Part shown: one piece after another, positions 25,605 to 39,466 of the stretch
Layout of the letters: each line of letters starts with the position of its first letter
Position numbering within the stretch: the first letter of the stretch is position 1
Assembly: GCF_034190915.1 (NCBI RefSeq)
Contig: NW_026947691.1
Span: 292,846 to 356,845 of the forward strand
Direction of reading: 5' to 3'
Source: Cavia porcellus
Taxonomy: Eukaryota; Chordata; Mammalia; Rodentia; Caviidae
Length of the DNA: 64,000 bases
Program-made: the position numbers and the translations under genes
Notes under the pieces: generated by a model
What the model was told of the DNA's origin: nothing
The model's database searches: none
What the model saw: only the letters and a program-made list of their open reading frames with translations

Positions 25605-28148
25605 GTGATGTTTTTCTCACTCCCACTAGTGAACGTAATGTAACACACACCCGTACAATGCGCACCACCCGTGATGTTTTTCTCACTCCCACTAGTGAAT
25701 GTAATGTAACACACACCCGTACAATGCGCACCACCCCGTGATGTTTTTCTCACTCCCACTAGTGAATGTAATGTAACACACACCCGTACAATGCGCACCA
25801 CCCCGTGATGTTTTTCTCACTCCCACTAGTGAATGTAATGTAACACACACCCGTACAATGCGCACCCCCCCGTGATGTTTTTCTCACTCCCACTAGTGAA
25901 TGTAATGTAACACACACCCGTACAATGCGCACCCCCCCGTGATGTTTTTCTCACTCCCATTAGTGAATGTAATGTAACACACACCCGTACAATGCGCACC
26001 CCCCCGTGATGTTTTTCTCACTCCCACTAGTGAATGTAATGTAACACACACCCGTACAATGCGCACCACCCCGTGATGTTTTTCTCACTCCCACTAGTGA
26101 ATGTAATGCAACACACACCCGTACAATGCGCACCCCCCCGTGATGTTTTTCTCACTCCCACTAGTGAATGTAATGTAACACACACCCGTACAATGCGCAC
26201 CACCCCGTGATGTTTTTCTCACTCCTACTTGTGAATGTAATGTAACACACACCCGTACAATGCGCACCCCCCCGTGATGTTTTTCTCACTCCTACTAGTG
26301 AATGTAATGAAACACACACCCGTACAATGCGCACCCCCCCGTGATGTTTTTCTCACTCCCACTAGTGAATGTAATGTAACACACACCCGTACAATGCGCA
26401 CCCCCCCGTGAGGTTTTTCTCACTCCTACTAGTGAATGTAATGTAACACACACCCGTACAATGCGCACGCCCCCGTGATGTTTTTCTCACTTCTACTAGT
26501 GAATGTAATGTAACACACACCCGTACAATGCGCACCCCCCCTGTGATGTTTTTCTCACTCCCACTAGTGAATGTAATGTAACACACACCCGTACAATGCG
26601 CACCACCCCGTGATGTTTTTCTCACTCCCACTAGTGAATGTAATGTAACACACACCCGTACAATGCGCACCACCCCGTGATGTTTTTCTCACACCCACTA
26701 GTGAATGTAATGTAACACACACCCGTACAATGCGCACCACCCCGTGATGTTTTTCTCACTCCCACTAGTGAATGTAATGTAACACACACCCGTACAATGC
26801 GCACCCCCCCGTGATGTTTTTCTCACTCCCACTAGTGAATGTAATGTAACACACACCCGTACAATGTGCAACCCCCGTGATGTTTTTCTCACTCCCACTA
26901 GTGAATGTAATGTAACACACACCAGTACAATGCGCACCCCCCGTGATGTTTTTCTCACTCCCACTAGTGAATGTAATGTAACACACACCCGTACAATGCG
27001 CACCCCCCCGTGATGTTTTTCTCACTCCCACTAGTGAATGTAATGTAACACACACCCGTACAATGCGCACCCCCCCGTGATGTTTTTCTCACTCCCACTA
27101 GTGAATGTAATGTAACACACACCCGTAAAATGCGCACCCCCCCGTGATGTTTTTCTCACTCCCCCTAGTGAATGTAATGTAACACACACCCGTACAATGC
27201 GCACCCCCCCGTGATGTTTTTCTCACTCCCACTAGTGAATGTAATGTAACACACACCCGTACAATGCGCACCCCCCCGGGATGTTTTTCTCACTCCCACT
27301 AGTGAATGTAATGTAACACACACCCGTACAATGCGCACCCCCCCGTGATGTTTTTCTCACTCCTACTAGTGAATGTAATGTAACACACACCCGTACAATT
27401 TGCACCCCCCCGTGATGTTTTTCTCACTCCTACTAGTGAATGTAATGTAACACACACCCGTACAATGCGCACCCCCCCGTGATGCTTTTCTCACTCCTAC
27501 TAGTGAATGTAATGTAACACACACCCGTACAATGCGCACCCCCCCGTTATGTTTTCCTCCCTCCTACTAGTGAATGTAATGTAAGACACACCCGTACAAT
27601 GCGCACCACCCCGTGATGTTTTTCTCACGCCCACTAGTGAATGTAATGTAACACACACCCGTACAATGCGCACCACCCCGTGATGTTTTTCTCACGCCCA
27701 CTAGTGAATGTAATGTAACACACACCCGTACAATGCGCACCACACCGTGATGTTTTTCTCACGCCCACTAGTGAATGTAATGTAACACACACCCGTACAA
27801 TGCGCACCACCCCGTGATGTTTTTCTCACTCCCACTAGTGAATGTAATGTAACACACACCCGTACAATGCGCACCACCCCGTGATGTTTTTCTCACTCCC
27901 ACCAGTGAATGTAATGTAACACACACCCATACAATGCGCACCACCCCGTGATGTTTTTCTCACTCCCAACAGTGAATGTAATGTAACACACACCCGTACA
28001 ATGCGCACCACCACGTGATGTTTTTCTCACTCCCACCAGTGAATGTAATGTAACACACACCCGTACAATGCGCACCACCCCGTGATGTTTTTCTCACTCC
28101 CACCAGTGAATGTAATGTAACACACACCCGTACAATGCGCACCACCCC
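25605..28148 (+). repeat. Macro-unit 11; B run of 4 with an E-box monomer
   Basis: After K the same GAACGTAATG and 66-bp CCACCCG monomers appear, then type A. ATGCAACAC is near 26,106, followed by D, GTGAGGTTTTT near 26,409, CACTTCTAC, CCCCCTAGTG at 27,161, CCGGGATG near 27,288, H near 27,397, GATGCTTTTC, TTTTCCTCCC and TAAGACAC. C monomers lie at about 27.61-27.78 kb. The B run 27,881-28,148 includes CCAACAGTG and CACGTG at 28,012-28,017. Most of this order recurs at 45.9-48.2 kb. Confidence 0.84.
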
Positions 28149-29957
28149 GTGATGTTTTTCTCACACCTACTAGTGAAATTAATGTAACACACACCCGTAC
28201 AATGCGCACCCCCCCGTGATGTTTTTCTCACTCCTACTAGTGAATGTAATGTAACACACACCCGTACAATGCGCACCACCCCGTGATGTTTTTCTCACGC
28301 CCACTAGTGAATGTAATGTAACACACACCCGTACAATGCGCACCACCCCGTGATGTTTTTCTCACGCCCACTAGTGAATGTAATGTAACACACACCCGTA
28401 CAATGCGCACCACCCCGTGATGTTTTTCTCACGCCCACTAGTGAATGTAATGTAACACACACCCGTACAATGCGCACCAGCCCGTGATGTTTTTCTCACG
28501 CCCACTAGTGAATGTAATGTAACACACACCCGTACAATGCGTACCACCCCGTGATGTTTTTCTCACGCCCACTAGTGAATGTAATGTAACACACACCCGT
28601 ACAATAGGCACCACCCCGTGATGTTTTTCTCACGCCCACTAGTGAATGTAATGTAACACACACCCGTACAATGCGCACCACCCCGTGATGTATTTCTCAC
28701 TCCCACTAGTGAATGTAATGTAACACACACCCGTACAATGCGCACCACCCCGTGATGTATTTCTCACTCCCACTAGTGAATGTAATGTAACACACACCCG
28801 TACAATGCGCACCACCCCGTGATGTTTTTCTCACGCTCACTAGTGAATGTAATGTAACAAACACCCGTACAATGCGCACCACCCCGTGATGTTTTTCTCA
28901 CTCCCACTAGTGAATGTAATGTAACACACACCCGTACAATGCGCACAACCCCGTGATGTTTTTCTCACTCCCACCAGTGAATGTAATGTAACACACACCC
29001 GTACAATGCGCACCACCCCGTGATGTTTTTCTCACTCCCACCAGTGAATGTAATGTAACACACACCCGTACAATGCGCACCACCCCGTGATGTTTTTCTC
29101 ACACCCACCAGTGAATGTAATGTAACACACACCCGTACAATGCGCACCACCCCGTGATGTTTTTCTCACTCCCACCAGTGAATGTAATGTAACACACACC
29201 CGTACAATGCGCACCACCCCGTGATGTTTTTCTCACTCTCACCAGTGAATGTAATGTAACACACACCCGTACAATGCGCACCACCCCGTGATGTTTTTCT
29301 CACTCCCACCAGTGAATGTAATGTAACACACACCCGTACAATGCGCACCACCCCGTGATGTTTTTCTCACTCCCACCAGTGAATGTAATGTAACACACAC
29401 CCGTACAATGCGCACCACCCCGTGATGTTTTTCACACTCCAACCAGTGAATGTAATGTAACACACACCCGTACAATGCGCACCACCCCGTGATGTTTTTC
29501 TCACTCCCACCAGTGAATGTAATGTAACACACACCCGTACAATGCGCACCACCCCGTGATGTTTTTCTCACTCCCACCAGTGAATGTAATGTAACACACA
29601 CCCGTACAATGCGCACCACCCCGTGATGTTTTTCTCACTCCCACCAGTGAATGTAATGTAACACACACCCGTACAATGCGCACCACCCCGTGATGTTTTT
29701 CTCACTCCCACCAGTGAATGTAATGTAACACACACCCGTACAATGCGCACCACCCCGTGATGTTTTTCTCACTCCCACCAGTGAATGTAATGTAACACAC
29801 ACCCGTACAATGCGCACCACCCCGTGATGTTTTTCTCACCCCCACCAGTGAATGTAATGTAACACACACCCGTACAATGCGCACCACCCCGTGATGTTTT
29901 TCTCACTCCCACCAGTGAATGTAATGTAACACACACCCGTACAATGCGCACCACCCC
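28149..29957 (+). repeat. Macro-unit 12: G-F-J module; longest B run (15)
   Basis: It starts with CACACCTAC and GAAATTAATG directly after the B run, then D and a C group at about 28.29-28.66 kb with CACCAGCCCG near 28,477. G is at 28,603. F monomers (GTATTTCTC) lie near 28,690 and 28,757, then CACGCTCAC near 28,829. The B run 28,953-29,957 is exactly 15 x 67 bp, with J at 29,433 and no K. J sits 830 bp after G. Confidence 0.86.
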
Positions 29958-31699
29958 GTGATGTTTCTCTCACTCCCACTAGTGAATGTAATGTAACACA
30001 CACCTGTACAATGCGCACCACCCCGTGATGTTTCTCTCACTCCCACTAGTGAATGTAATGTAACACACACCCGTACAATGCGCACCCCCCCGTGATGTTT
30101 TTCTCACTCCCACTAGTGAATGTAATGTAACACACACCGGTACAATGTGCACCCCCCCGTGATGTTTTTCCCACTCCCACTAGTGAATGTAATGTAACAC
30201 ACACCCGTACAATGCGCACCCCCCCGTGATGTTTTTCTCACTCCCACTAGTGAATGTAATGTAACACACACCCGTACAATTCGCACCCCCCCGTGATGTT
30301 TTTCTCACACCTACTAGTGAAATTAATGTAACACACACCCGTACAATGCGCACCCCCCCGTGATGTTTTTCTCACTCCTACTAGTGAATGTAATGTAACA
30401 CACACCCGTACAATGCGCACCACCCCGTGATGTTTTTCTCACGCCCACTAGTGAATGTAATGTAACACACACCCGTACAATGCGCACCACCCCGTGATGT
30501 TTTTCTCACGCCCACTAGTGAATGTAATGTAACACACACCCGTACAATAGGCACCACCCCGTGATGTTTTTCTCACGCCCACTAGTGAATGTAATGTAAC
30601 ACACACCCGTACAATGCGCACCACCCCGTGATGTATTTCTCACTCCCACTAGTGAATGTAATGTAACACACAACCGTACAATGCGCACCACCCCGTGATG
30701 TATTTCTCACTCCCACTAGTGAATGTAATGTAACACACACCCGTACAATGCGCACCACCCCGTGATGTTTTTCTCACGCTCACTAGTGAATGTAATGTAA
30801 CAAACACCCGTACAATGCGCACCACCCCGTGATGTTTTTCTCACTCCCACTAGTGAATGTAATGTAACACACACCCGTACAATGCGCACAACCCCGTGAT
30901 GTTTTTCTCACTCCCACCAGTGAATGTAATGTAACACACACCCGTACAATGCGCACCACCCCGTGATGTTTTTCTCACTCCCACCAGTGAATGTAATGTA
31001 ACACACACCCGTACAATGCGCACCACCCCGTGATGTTTTTCTCACACCCACCAGTGAATGTAATGTAACACACACCCGTACAATGCGCACCACCCCGTGA
31101 TGTTTTTCTCACTCCCACCAGTGAATGTAATGTAACACACACCCGTACAATGCGCACCACCCCGTGATGTTTTTCTCACTCTCACCAGTGAATGTAATGT
31201 AACACACACCCGTACAATGCGCACCACCCCGTGATGTTTTTCTCACTCCCACCAGTGAATGTAATGTAACACACACCCGTACAATGCGCACCACCCCGTG
31301 ATGTTTTTCTCACTCCCACCAGTGAATGTAATGTAACACACACCCGTACAATGCGCACCACCCCGTGATGTTTTTCACACTCCAACCAGTGAATGTAATG
31401 TAACACACACCCGTACAATGCGCACCACCCCGTGATGTTTTTCTCACTCCCAGCAGTGAATGTAATGTAACACACACCCGTACAATGCGCACCACCCCGT
31501 GATGTTTTTCTCACTCCCAGCAGTGAATGTAATGTAACACACACCCGTACAATGCGCACCACCCCTTGATGTTTTTCTCACTCCCACCAGTGAATGTAAT
31601 GTAACACACACCCGTACAATGCGCACCACCCCGTGATGTTTTTCTCACTCCCACCAGTGAATGTAATTTAACACACACCCGTACAATGCGCACCACCCC
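29958..31699 (+). repeat. Macro-unit 13, copy of macro-unit 12 at +1,943 bp
   Basis: Two E monomers, A monomers, I near 30,280 with its GAAATTAATG partner, then D, a short C group and G at 30,546. F, F and CACGCTCAC follow as in macro-unit 12. The B run 30,896-31,699 is 12 x 67 bp with J at 31,376 (exactly 1,943 bp, 29 monomers, after the previous J), two CCCAGCAGTG monomers and K near 31,665. Confidence 0.86.
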
Positions 31700-33172
31700 G
31701 TGATGTTTTTCTCACTCCCACTAGTGAATGTAATGTAACACACACCGGTACAATGCGCACCACCCGTGATGTTTTTCTCACTCCCACTAGTGAATGTAAT
31801 GTAACACACACCCGTACAATGCGCACCACCCCGTGATGTTTTTCTCACTCCCACTAGTGAATGTAATGTAACACACACCCGTACAATGCGCACCACCCCG
31901 TGATGTTTTTCTCACTCCCACTAGTGAATGTAATGTAACACACACCCGTACAATGCACACCCCCTCGTGATGTTTTTCTCACTCCCACTAGTGAAAGTAA
32001 TGTAACACACACCCGTACAATGCGCACCCCCCCGTGATCTTTTTCTCACTCCCACTAGTGAATGTAATGTAACACACACCCGTACAATGCGCACCCCCCC
32101 GTGATGTTTTTCTCACTCCCACTAGTGAATGTAATGTAACACACACCCGTACAATGCGCACCCCCCGTGATGTTTTTCTCACTCCCACTAGTGAATGTAA
32201 TGTAACACACACCCGTACAATGCGCACCCCCCCGTGATGTTTTTCTCACTCCCATTAGTGAATGTAATGTAACACACACCCGTACAATGCGCACCCCCCC
32301 GTGATGTTTTTCTCACTCCCACTAGTGAATGTAATGTAACACACACCCGTACAATGCGCACCCCCCCGTGATGTTTTTCTCACTCCCACTAGTGAATGTA
32401 ATGCAACACACACCCGTACAATGCGCACCCCCCCGTGATGTTTTTCTCACTCCCACTAGTGAATGTAATGTAACACACACCCGTACAATGCGCACCACCC
32501 CGTGATGTTTCTCTCACTCCCACTAGTGAATGTAATGTAACACACACCCGTACAATGCGCACCACCCCGTGATGTTTCTCTCACTCCCACTAGTGAATGT
32601 AATGTAACACACACCCGTACAATGCGCACCCCCCCGTGATGTTTTTCTCACTCCCACTAGTGAATGTAATGTAACACACACCCGTACAATGCGCACCCAC
32701 ACGTGATGTTTTTCTCACTCCCACTAGTGAATGTAATGTAACACACACCCGTACAATGCGCACCCCCCCCGTGATGTTTTTCTCACTCCCACTAGTGAAT
32801 GTAATGTAACACACACCCGTACAATGCGCACCACCCCGTGATGTTTTTCTCACTCTCACCAGTGAATGTAATGTAACACACACCCGTACAATGCGCACCC
32901 CCCCGTGATGTTTTTCTCACTCCCACCAGTGAATGTAATGTAACACACACCCGTACAATGCGCACCACCCCGTGATGTTTTTCTCACTCCCACCAGTGAA
33001 TGTAATGTAACACACACCGGTACAATGCGCACCACCCCGTGATGTTTTTCTCACTCCCACCAGTGAATGTAATGTAACACACACCCGTACAATGCGCACC
33101 ACCCCGTGATGTTTTTCTCACTCCCACCAGTGAATATAATGTAACACACACCCGTACAATGCGCACCACCCC
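31700..33172 (+). repeat. Macro-unit 14; B run of 5
   Basis: CCACCCC-tailed A monomers with CCGGTAC near 31,746 and a 66-bp CCACCCG monomer follow K. Then come CACCCCCTCG near 31,960, GAAAGTAATG, GTGATCTTTTT near 32,034, CCCATTAGTG near 32,253, ATGCAACAC near 32,402, two E monomers and one monomer with CACGTG at 32,700-32,705. The B run 32,838-33,172 starts with the CTCTCACC form. It has no C group, G, F or J. Confidence 0.83.
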
Positions 33173-35183
33173 GTGATGTTTCTCTCACTCCCACTAGTGA
33201 ATGTAATGTAACACACACCCGTACAATGCGCACCACCCCGTGATGTTTCTCTCACTCCCACTAGTGAATGTAATGTAACACACACCCGTACAATGCGCAC
33301 CACCCCGTGATGTTTCTCTCACTCCCACTAGTGAATGTAATGTAACACACACCCGTACAATGCGCACCCCCCCGTGATGTTTCTCTCACTCCCACTAGTG
33401 AATGTAATGTAACACACACCGGTACAATGCGCACCCCCCCGTGATGTTTTTCTCACTCCCACTAGTGAATGTAATGTAACACACACCCGTACAAGGCGCA
33501 CCCCCCCCGTGATGTTTTTCTCACTCCCACTAGTGAATGTAATGTAACACACACCCGTACAATTCGCACCCCCCCGTGATGTTTTTCTCACACCTACTAG
33601 TGAAATTAATGTAACACACACCCGTACAATGCGCACCCCCCCGTGATGTTTTTCTCACTCCTACTAGTGAATGTAATGTAACACACACCCGTACAATGCG
33701 CACCACCCCGTGATGTTTTTCTCACGCCCACTAGTGAATGTAATGTAACACACACCCGTACAATGCGCACCACCCCGTGATGTTTTTCTCACGCCCACTA
33801 GTGAATGTAATGTAACACACACCCGTACAATGCGCACCACCCCGTGATGTTTTTCTCACGCCCACTAGTGAATGTAATGTAACACACACCCGTACAATGC
33901 GCACCAGCCCGTGATGTTTTTCTCACGCCCACTAGTGAATGTAATGTAACACACACCTGTACAATGCGCACCAACCCGTGATGTTTTTCTCACGCCCACT
34001 AGTGAATGTAATGTAACACACACCCGTACAATAGGCACCACCCCGTGATGTTTTTCTCACGCCCACTAGTGAATGTAATGTAACACACACCCGTACAATG
34101 CGCACCACCCCGTGATGTATTTCTCACTCCCACTAGTGAATGTAATGTAACACACACCCGTACAATGCGCACCACCCCGTGATGTATTTCTCACTCCCAC
34201 TAGTGAATGTAATGTAACACACACCCGTACAATGCGCACCACCCCGTGATGTTTTTCTCACGCTCACTAGTGAATGTAATGTAACAAACACCCGTACAAT
34301 GCGCACCACCCCGTGATGTTTTTCTCACTCCCACTAGTGAATGTAATGTAACACACACCCGTACAATGCGCACAACCCCGTGATGTTTTTCTCACTCCCA
34401 CCAGTGAATGTAATGTAACACACACCCGTACAATGCGCACCACCCCGTGATGTTTTTCTCACTCCCACCAGTGAATGTAATGTAACACACACCCGTACAA
34501 TGCGCACCACCCCGTGATGTTTTTCTCACACCCACCAGTGAATGTAATGTAACACACACCCGTACAATGCGCACCACCCCGTGATGTTTTTCTCACTCCC
34601 ACCAGTGAATGTAATGTAACACACACCCGTACAATGCGCACCACCCCGTGATGTTTTTCTCACTCTCACCAGTGAATGTAATGTAACACACACCCGTACA
34701 ATGCGCACCACCCCGTGATGTTTTTCTCACTCCCACCAGTGAATGTAATGTAACACACACCCGTACAATGCGCACCACCCCGTGATGTTTTTCTCACTCC
34801 CACCAGTGAATGTAATGTAACACACACCCGTACAATGCGCACCACCCCGTGATGTTTTTCACACTCCAACCAGTGAATGTAATGTAACACACACCCGTAC
34901 AATGCGCACCACCCCGTGATGTTTTTCTCACTCCCACCAGTGAATGTAATGTAACACACACCCGTACAATGCGCACCACCCCGTGATGTTTTTCTCACTC
35001 CCACCAGTGAATGTAATGTAACACACACCCGTACAATGCGCACCACCCCGTGATGTTTTTCTCACTCCCACCAGTGAATGTAATGTAACACACACCCGTA
35101 CAATGCGCACCACCCCGTGATGTTTTTCTCACTCCCACCAGTGAATGTAATTTAACACACACCCGTACAATGCGCACCACCCC
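33173..35183 (+). repeat. Macro-unit 15: G-F-J module copy; B run of 12
   Basis: Four E monomers in a row open the unit (33.17-33.44 kb). I is near 33,563 with GAAATTAATG, then D and a C group at about 33.72-34.07 kb with CACCAGCCCG. G is at 34,030 and F near 34,116 and 34,184. The B run 34,380-35,183 holds J at 34,860 and K near 35,150. G and J both lie exactly 3,484 bp (52 x 67) after those of macro-unit 13. Confidence 0.86.
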
Positions 35184-36442
35184 GTGATGTTTTTCTCACT
35201 CCCACTAGTGAATGTAATGTAACACACACCGGTACAATGCGCACCACCCGTGATGTTTTTCTCACTCCCACTAGTGAATGTAATGTAACACACACCCGTA
35301 CAATGCGCACCACCCCGTGATGTTTTTCTCACTCCCACTAGTGAATGTAATGTAACACACACCCGTACAATGCGCACCACACCGTGATGTTTTTCTCACT
35401 CCCACTAGTGAATGTAATGTAACACACACCCGTACAATGCACACCCCCTCGTGATGTTTTTCTCACTCCCACTAGTGAATGTAATGTAACACACACCCAT
35501 ACAATGCGCACCCCCCCGTGATGTTTTTCTCACTCCCACTAGTGAATGTAATGTAACACACACCCGTACAATGCGCACCCCCCCGTGATGTTTTTCTCAC
35601 TCCCACTAGTGAATGTAATGTAACACACACCCGTACAATGCGCACCCCCCGTGATGTTTTTCTCACTCCCACTAGTGAATGTAATGTAACACACACCCGT
35701 ACAATGCGCACCACCCCGTGATGTTTTTCTCACTCCCACCAGTGAATGTAATGTAACACACACCCGTACAATGCGCACCACCCCGTGATGTTTTTCTCAC
35801 TCCCACCAGTGAATGTAATGTAACACACACCCGTACAATGCGCACCACCCCGTGATGTTTTTCTCACTCCCACCAGTGAATGTAATTTAACACACACCCG
35901 TACAATGCGCACCACCCCGTGATGTTTTTCTCACTCCCACTAGTGAATGTAATGTAACACACACCGGTACAATGCGCACCACCCGTGATGTTTTTCTCAC
36001 TCCCACTAGTGAATGTAATGTAACACACACCCGTACAATGCGCACCACCCCGTGATGTTTTTCTCACTCCCACTAGTGAATGTAATGTAACACACACCCG
36101 TACAATGCGCACCACACCGTGATGTTTTTCTCACTCCCACTAGTGAATGTAATGTAACACACACCCGTACAATGCACACCCCCTCGTGATGTTTTTCTCA
36201 CTCCCACTAGTGAATGTAATGTAACACACACCCATACAATGCGCACCCCCCCGTGATGTTTTTCTCACTCCCACTAGTGAATGTAATGTAACACACACCC
36301 GTACAATGCGCACCCCCCCGTGATGTTTTTCTCACTCCCACTAGTGAATGTAATGTAACACACACCCGTACAATGCGCACCCCCCGTGATGTTTTTCTCA
36401 CTCCCACTAGTGAATGTAATGTAACACACACCCGTACAATGC
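34973..36442 (+). repeat. 735-bp direct tandem duplication
   Basis: Two adjacent copies of an 11-monomer block (735 bp). Shared order: B monomers, K (near 35,150 and 35,885), CCGGTAC, a 66-bp CCACCCG monomer, CACACCGTG, CACCCCCTCG (near 35,445 and 36,180) and CCCATAC (near 35,497 and 36,232). The copies part at about 35,708 and 36,443, where the first goes back to B monomers and the second continues in type A. The left edge cannot be placed inside the B run. Confidence 0.85.
35184..35918 (+). repeat. Macro-unit 16: shortest unit; B run of 3
   Basis: A-type monomers of the first copy of the 735-bp duplication, then only three B monomers at 35,718-35,918, the last being K. J is absent because the duplicated block begins after the J position. 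There is no C, D, E, F or G monomer. Confidence 0.85.
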
Positions 36443-37390
36443 GCACCCCCCCGTGATGTTTTTCTCACTCCCAATAGTGAATGTAATGTAACACACACCC
36501 GTACAATGCGCACCCCCCCGTGATGTTTTTCTCACTCCCACTAGTGAATGTAATGTAACACACACCCGTACAATGCGCACCCCCCCGTGATGTTTTTCTC
36601 ACTCCCACTAGTGAATGTAATGCAACACACACCCGTACAATGCGCACCCCCCCGTGATGTTTTTCTCACTCCCACTAGTGAATGTAATGTAACACACATC
36701 CGTACAATGCGCACCCCCCCGTGATGTTTTTCTCACTTCTACTAGTGAATGTAATGTAACACACACCCGTACAATGCGCACCACCCCGTGATGTTTTTCT
36801 CACTCCTACTAGTGAATGTAATGTAACACACACCCGTACAATGCGCACCCCCCCGTGATGTTTTTCTCACTCCTACTAGTGAATGTAATGTAACACACAC
36901 CCGTACAATTTGCACCCCCCCGTGATGTTTTTCTCACTCCTACTAGTGAATGTAATGTAACACACACCCGTACAATTTGCACCCCCCCGTGATGTTTTTC
37001 TCACTCCTACTAGTGAATGTAATGTAACACACACCCGTACAATGCGCACCACCCCGTGATGTTTTTCTCACTCCCACCAGTGAATGTAATGTAACACACA
37101 CCCGTACAATGCGCACCACCCCGTGATGTTTTTCTCACTCCCAACAGTGAATGTAATGTAACACACACCCGTACAATGCGCACCACCACGTGATGTTTTT
37201 CTCACTCCCACCAGTGAATGTAATGTAACACACACCCGTACAATGCACACCACCCCGTGATGTTTTTCTCACTCCCACCAGTGAATGTAATGTAACACAC
37301 ACCCGTAAAATGCGCACCACCCCGTGATGTTTTTCTCACTCCCACAAGTGAATGTAATGTAACACACACCCGTACAATGCGCACCCCCCA
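35919..37390 (+). repeat. Macro-unit 17; B run of 5 with E-box
   Basis: The second copy of the 735-bp block runs to about 36,442. Then CCCAATAGTG, type A, ATGCAACAC near 36,621, CACATCCGTAC near 36,700, CACTTCTAC, D monomers and two H monomers (CGTACAATTTG, near 36,904 and 36,971) follow. The B run 37,056-37,390 includes CCAACAGTG near 37,142, CACGTG at 37,187-37,192, GTAAAATGC and CCACAAGTG. Confidence 0.84.
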
Positions 37391-39466
37391 GTGATGTTTT
37401 TCTCACTCCTACTAGTGAATGTAATGTAACACACACCCGTACAATGCGCACCCCCCCCGTGATGTTTTTCTCACTCCCACTAGTGAATGTAATGTAACAC
37501 ACACCCGTACAATGCGCACCACCCCGTGATGTTTTTCTCACTCCCACTAGTGAATGTAATGTAACACACACCCGTACAATGCGCACCATCCCGTGATGTT
37601 TCTCTCACTCCCACTAGTGAATGTAATGTAACACACACCCGTACAATGCGCACCACCCCGTGATGTTTCTCTCACTCCCACTAGTGAATGTAATGTAACA
37701 CACACCCGTACAATGCGCACCACCCCGTGATGTTTCTCTCACTCCCACTAGTGAATGTAATGTAACACACACCCGTACAATGCGCACCCCCCCGTGATGT
37801 TTTTCTCACTCCCACTAGTGAATGTAATGTAACACACACCCGTACAATGCGCACCCCCCCGTGATGTTTTTCTCACTCCCACTAGTGAATGTAATGTAAC
37901 ACACACCCGTACAATGCGCACCCCCCCGTGATGTTTTTCTCACTCCCACTAGTGAATGTAATGTAACACACACCCGTACAATTCGCACCCCCCGTGATGT
38001 TTTTCTCACACCTACTAGTGAATTTAATGTAACACACACCCGTACAATGCGCACCCCCCCGTGATGTTTTTCTCACTCCTACTAGTGAATGTAATGTAAC
38101 ACACACCCGTACAATGCGCACCACCCCGTGATGTTTTTCTCACGCCCACTAGTGAATGTAATGTAACACACACCCGTACAATGCGCACCACCCCGTGATG
38201 TTTTTCTCACGCCCACTAGTGAATGTAATGTAACACACACCCGTACAATGCGCACCACCCCGTGATGTTTTTCTCACGCCCACTAGTGAATGTAATGTAA
38301 CACACACCCGTACAATGCGCACCACCCCGTGATGTTTTCTCACGCCCACTAGTGAATGTAATGTAACACACACCCGTACAATAGGCACCACCCCGTGATG
38401 TTTTTCTCACGCCCACTAGTGAATGTAATGTAACACACACCCGTACAATGCGCACCACCCCGTGATGTATTTCTCACTCCCACTATTGAATGTAATGTAA
38501 CACACACCCGTACAATGCGCACCACCCCGTGATGTATTTCTCACTCCCACTAGTGAATGTAATGTAACACACACCCGTACAATGCGCACCACCCCGTGAT
38601 GTTTTTCTCACGCTCACTAGTGAATGTAATGTAACAAACACCCGTACAATGCGCACCACCCCGTGATGTTTTTCTCACTCCCACTAGTGAATGTAATGTA
38701 ACACACACCCGTACAATGCGCACCACCCCGTGATGTTTTTCTCACTCCCACCAGTGAATGTAATGTAACACACACCCGTACAATGCGCACCACCCCGTAA
38801 TGTTTTTCTCACTCCCACCAGTGAATGTAATGTAACACACACCCGTACAATGCGCACCACCCCGTGATATTTTTCTCACTCCCACCAGTGAATGTAATGT
38901 AACACACACCCGTACAATGCGCACCACCCCGTGATGTTTTTCTCACTCTCACCAGTGAATGTAATGTAACACACACCCGTACAATGCGCACCACCCCGTG
39001 ATGTTTTTCTCACTCCCACCAGTGAATGTAATGTAACACACACCCGTACAATGCGCACCACCCCGTGATGTTTTTCTCACTCCCACCAGTGAATGTAATG
39101 TAACACACACCCGTACAATGCGCACCACCCCGTGATGTTTTTCACACTCCAACCAGTGAAAGTAATGTAACACACACCCGTACAATGCGCACCACCCCGT
39201 GATGTTTTTCTCACTCCCACCAGTGAATGTAATGTAACACACACCCGTACAATGCGCACCACCCCGTGATGTTTTTCTCACTCCCACCAGTGAATGTAAT
39301 GTAACACACACCCGTACAATGCGCACCACCCCGTGATGTTTTTCTCACTCCCACCAGTGAATGTAATGTAACACACACCCGTACAATGCGCACCACCCCG
39401 TGATGTTTTTCTCACCCCCACCAGTGAATGTAATTTAACACACACCCGTACAATGCGCACCACCCC
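37391..39466 (+). repeat. Macro-unit 18: full E-I-D-C-G-F-J-K series; B run of 11
   Basis: A good example of the complete order: D, C8, three E monomers (near 37,600, 37,667 and 37,734), A, I near 37,980, CACACCTAC, D, a C group including one T4 monomer, G at 38,380, F near 38,466 and 38,533, CACGCTCAC, then the B run 38,730-39,466 with J at 39,143 and K near 39,431. The first F is followed by CACTATTGAATG, also found in macro-unit 22. Confidence 0.86.
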
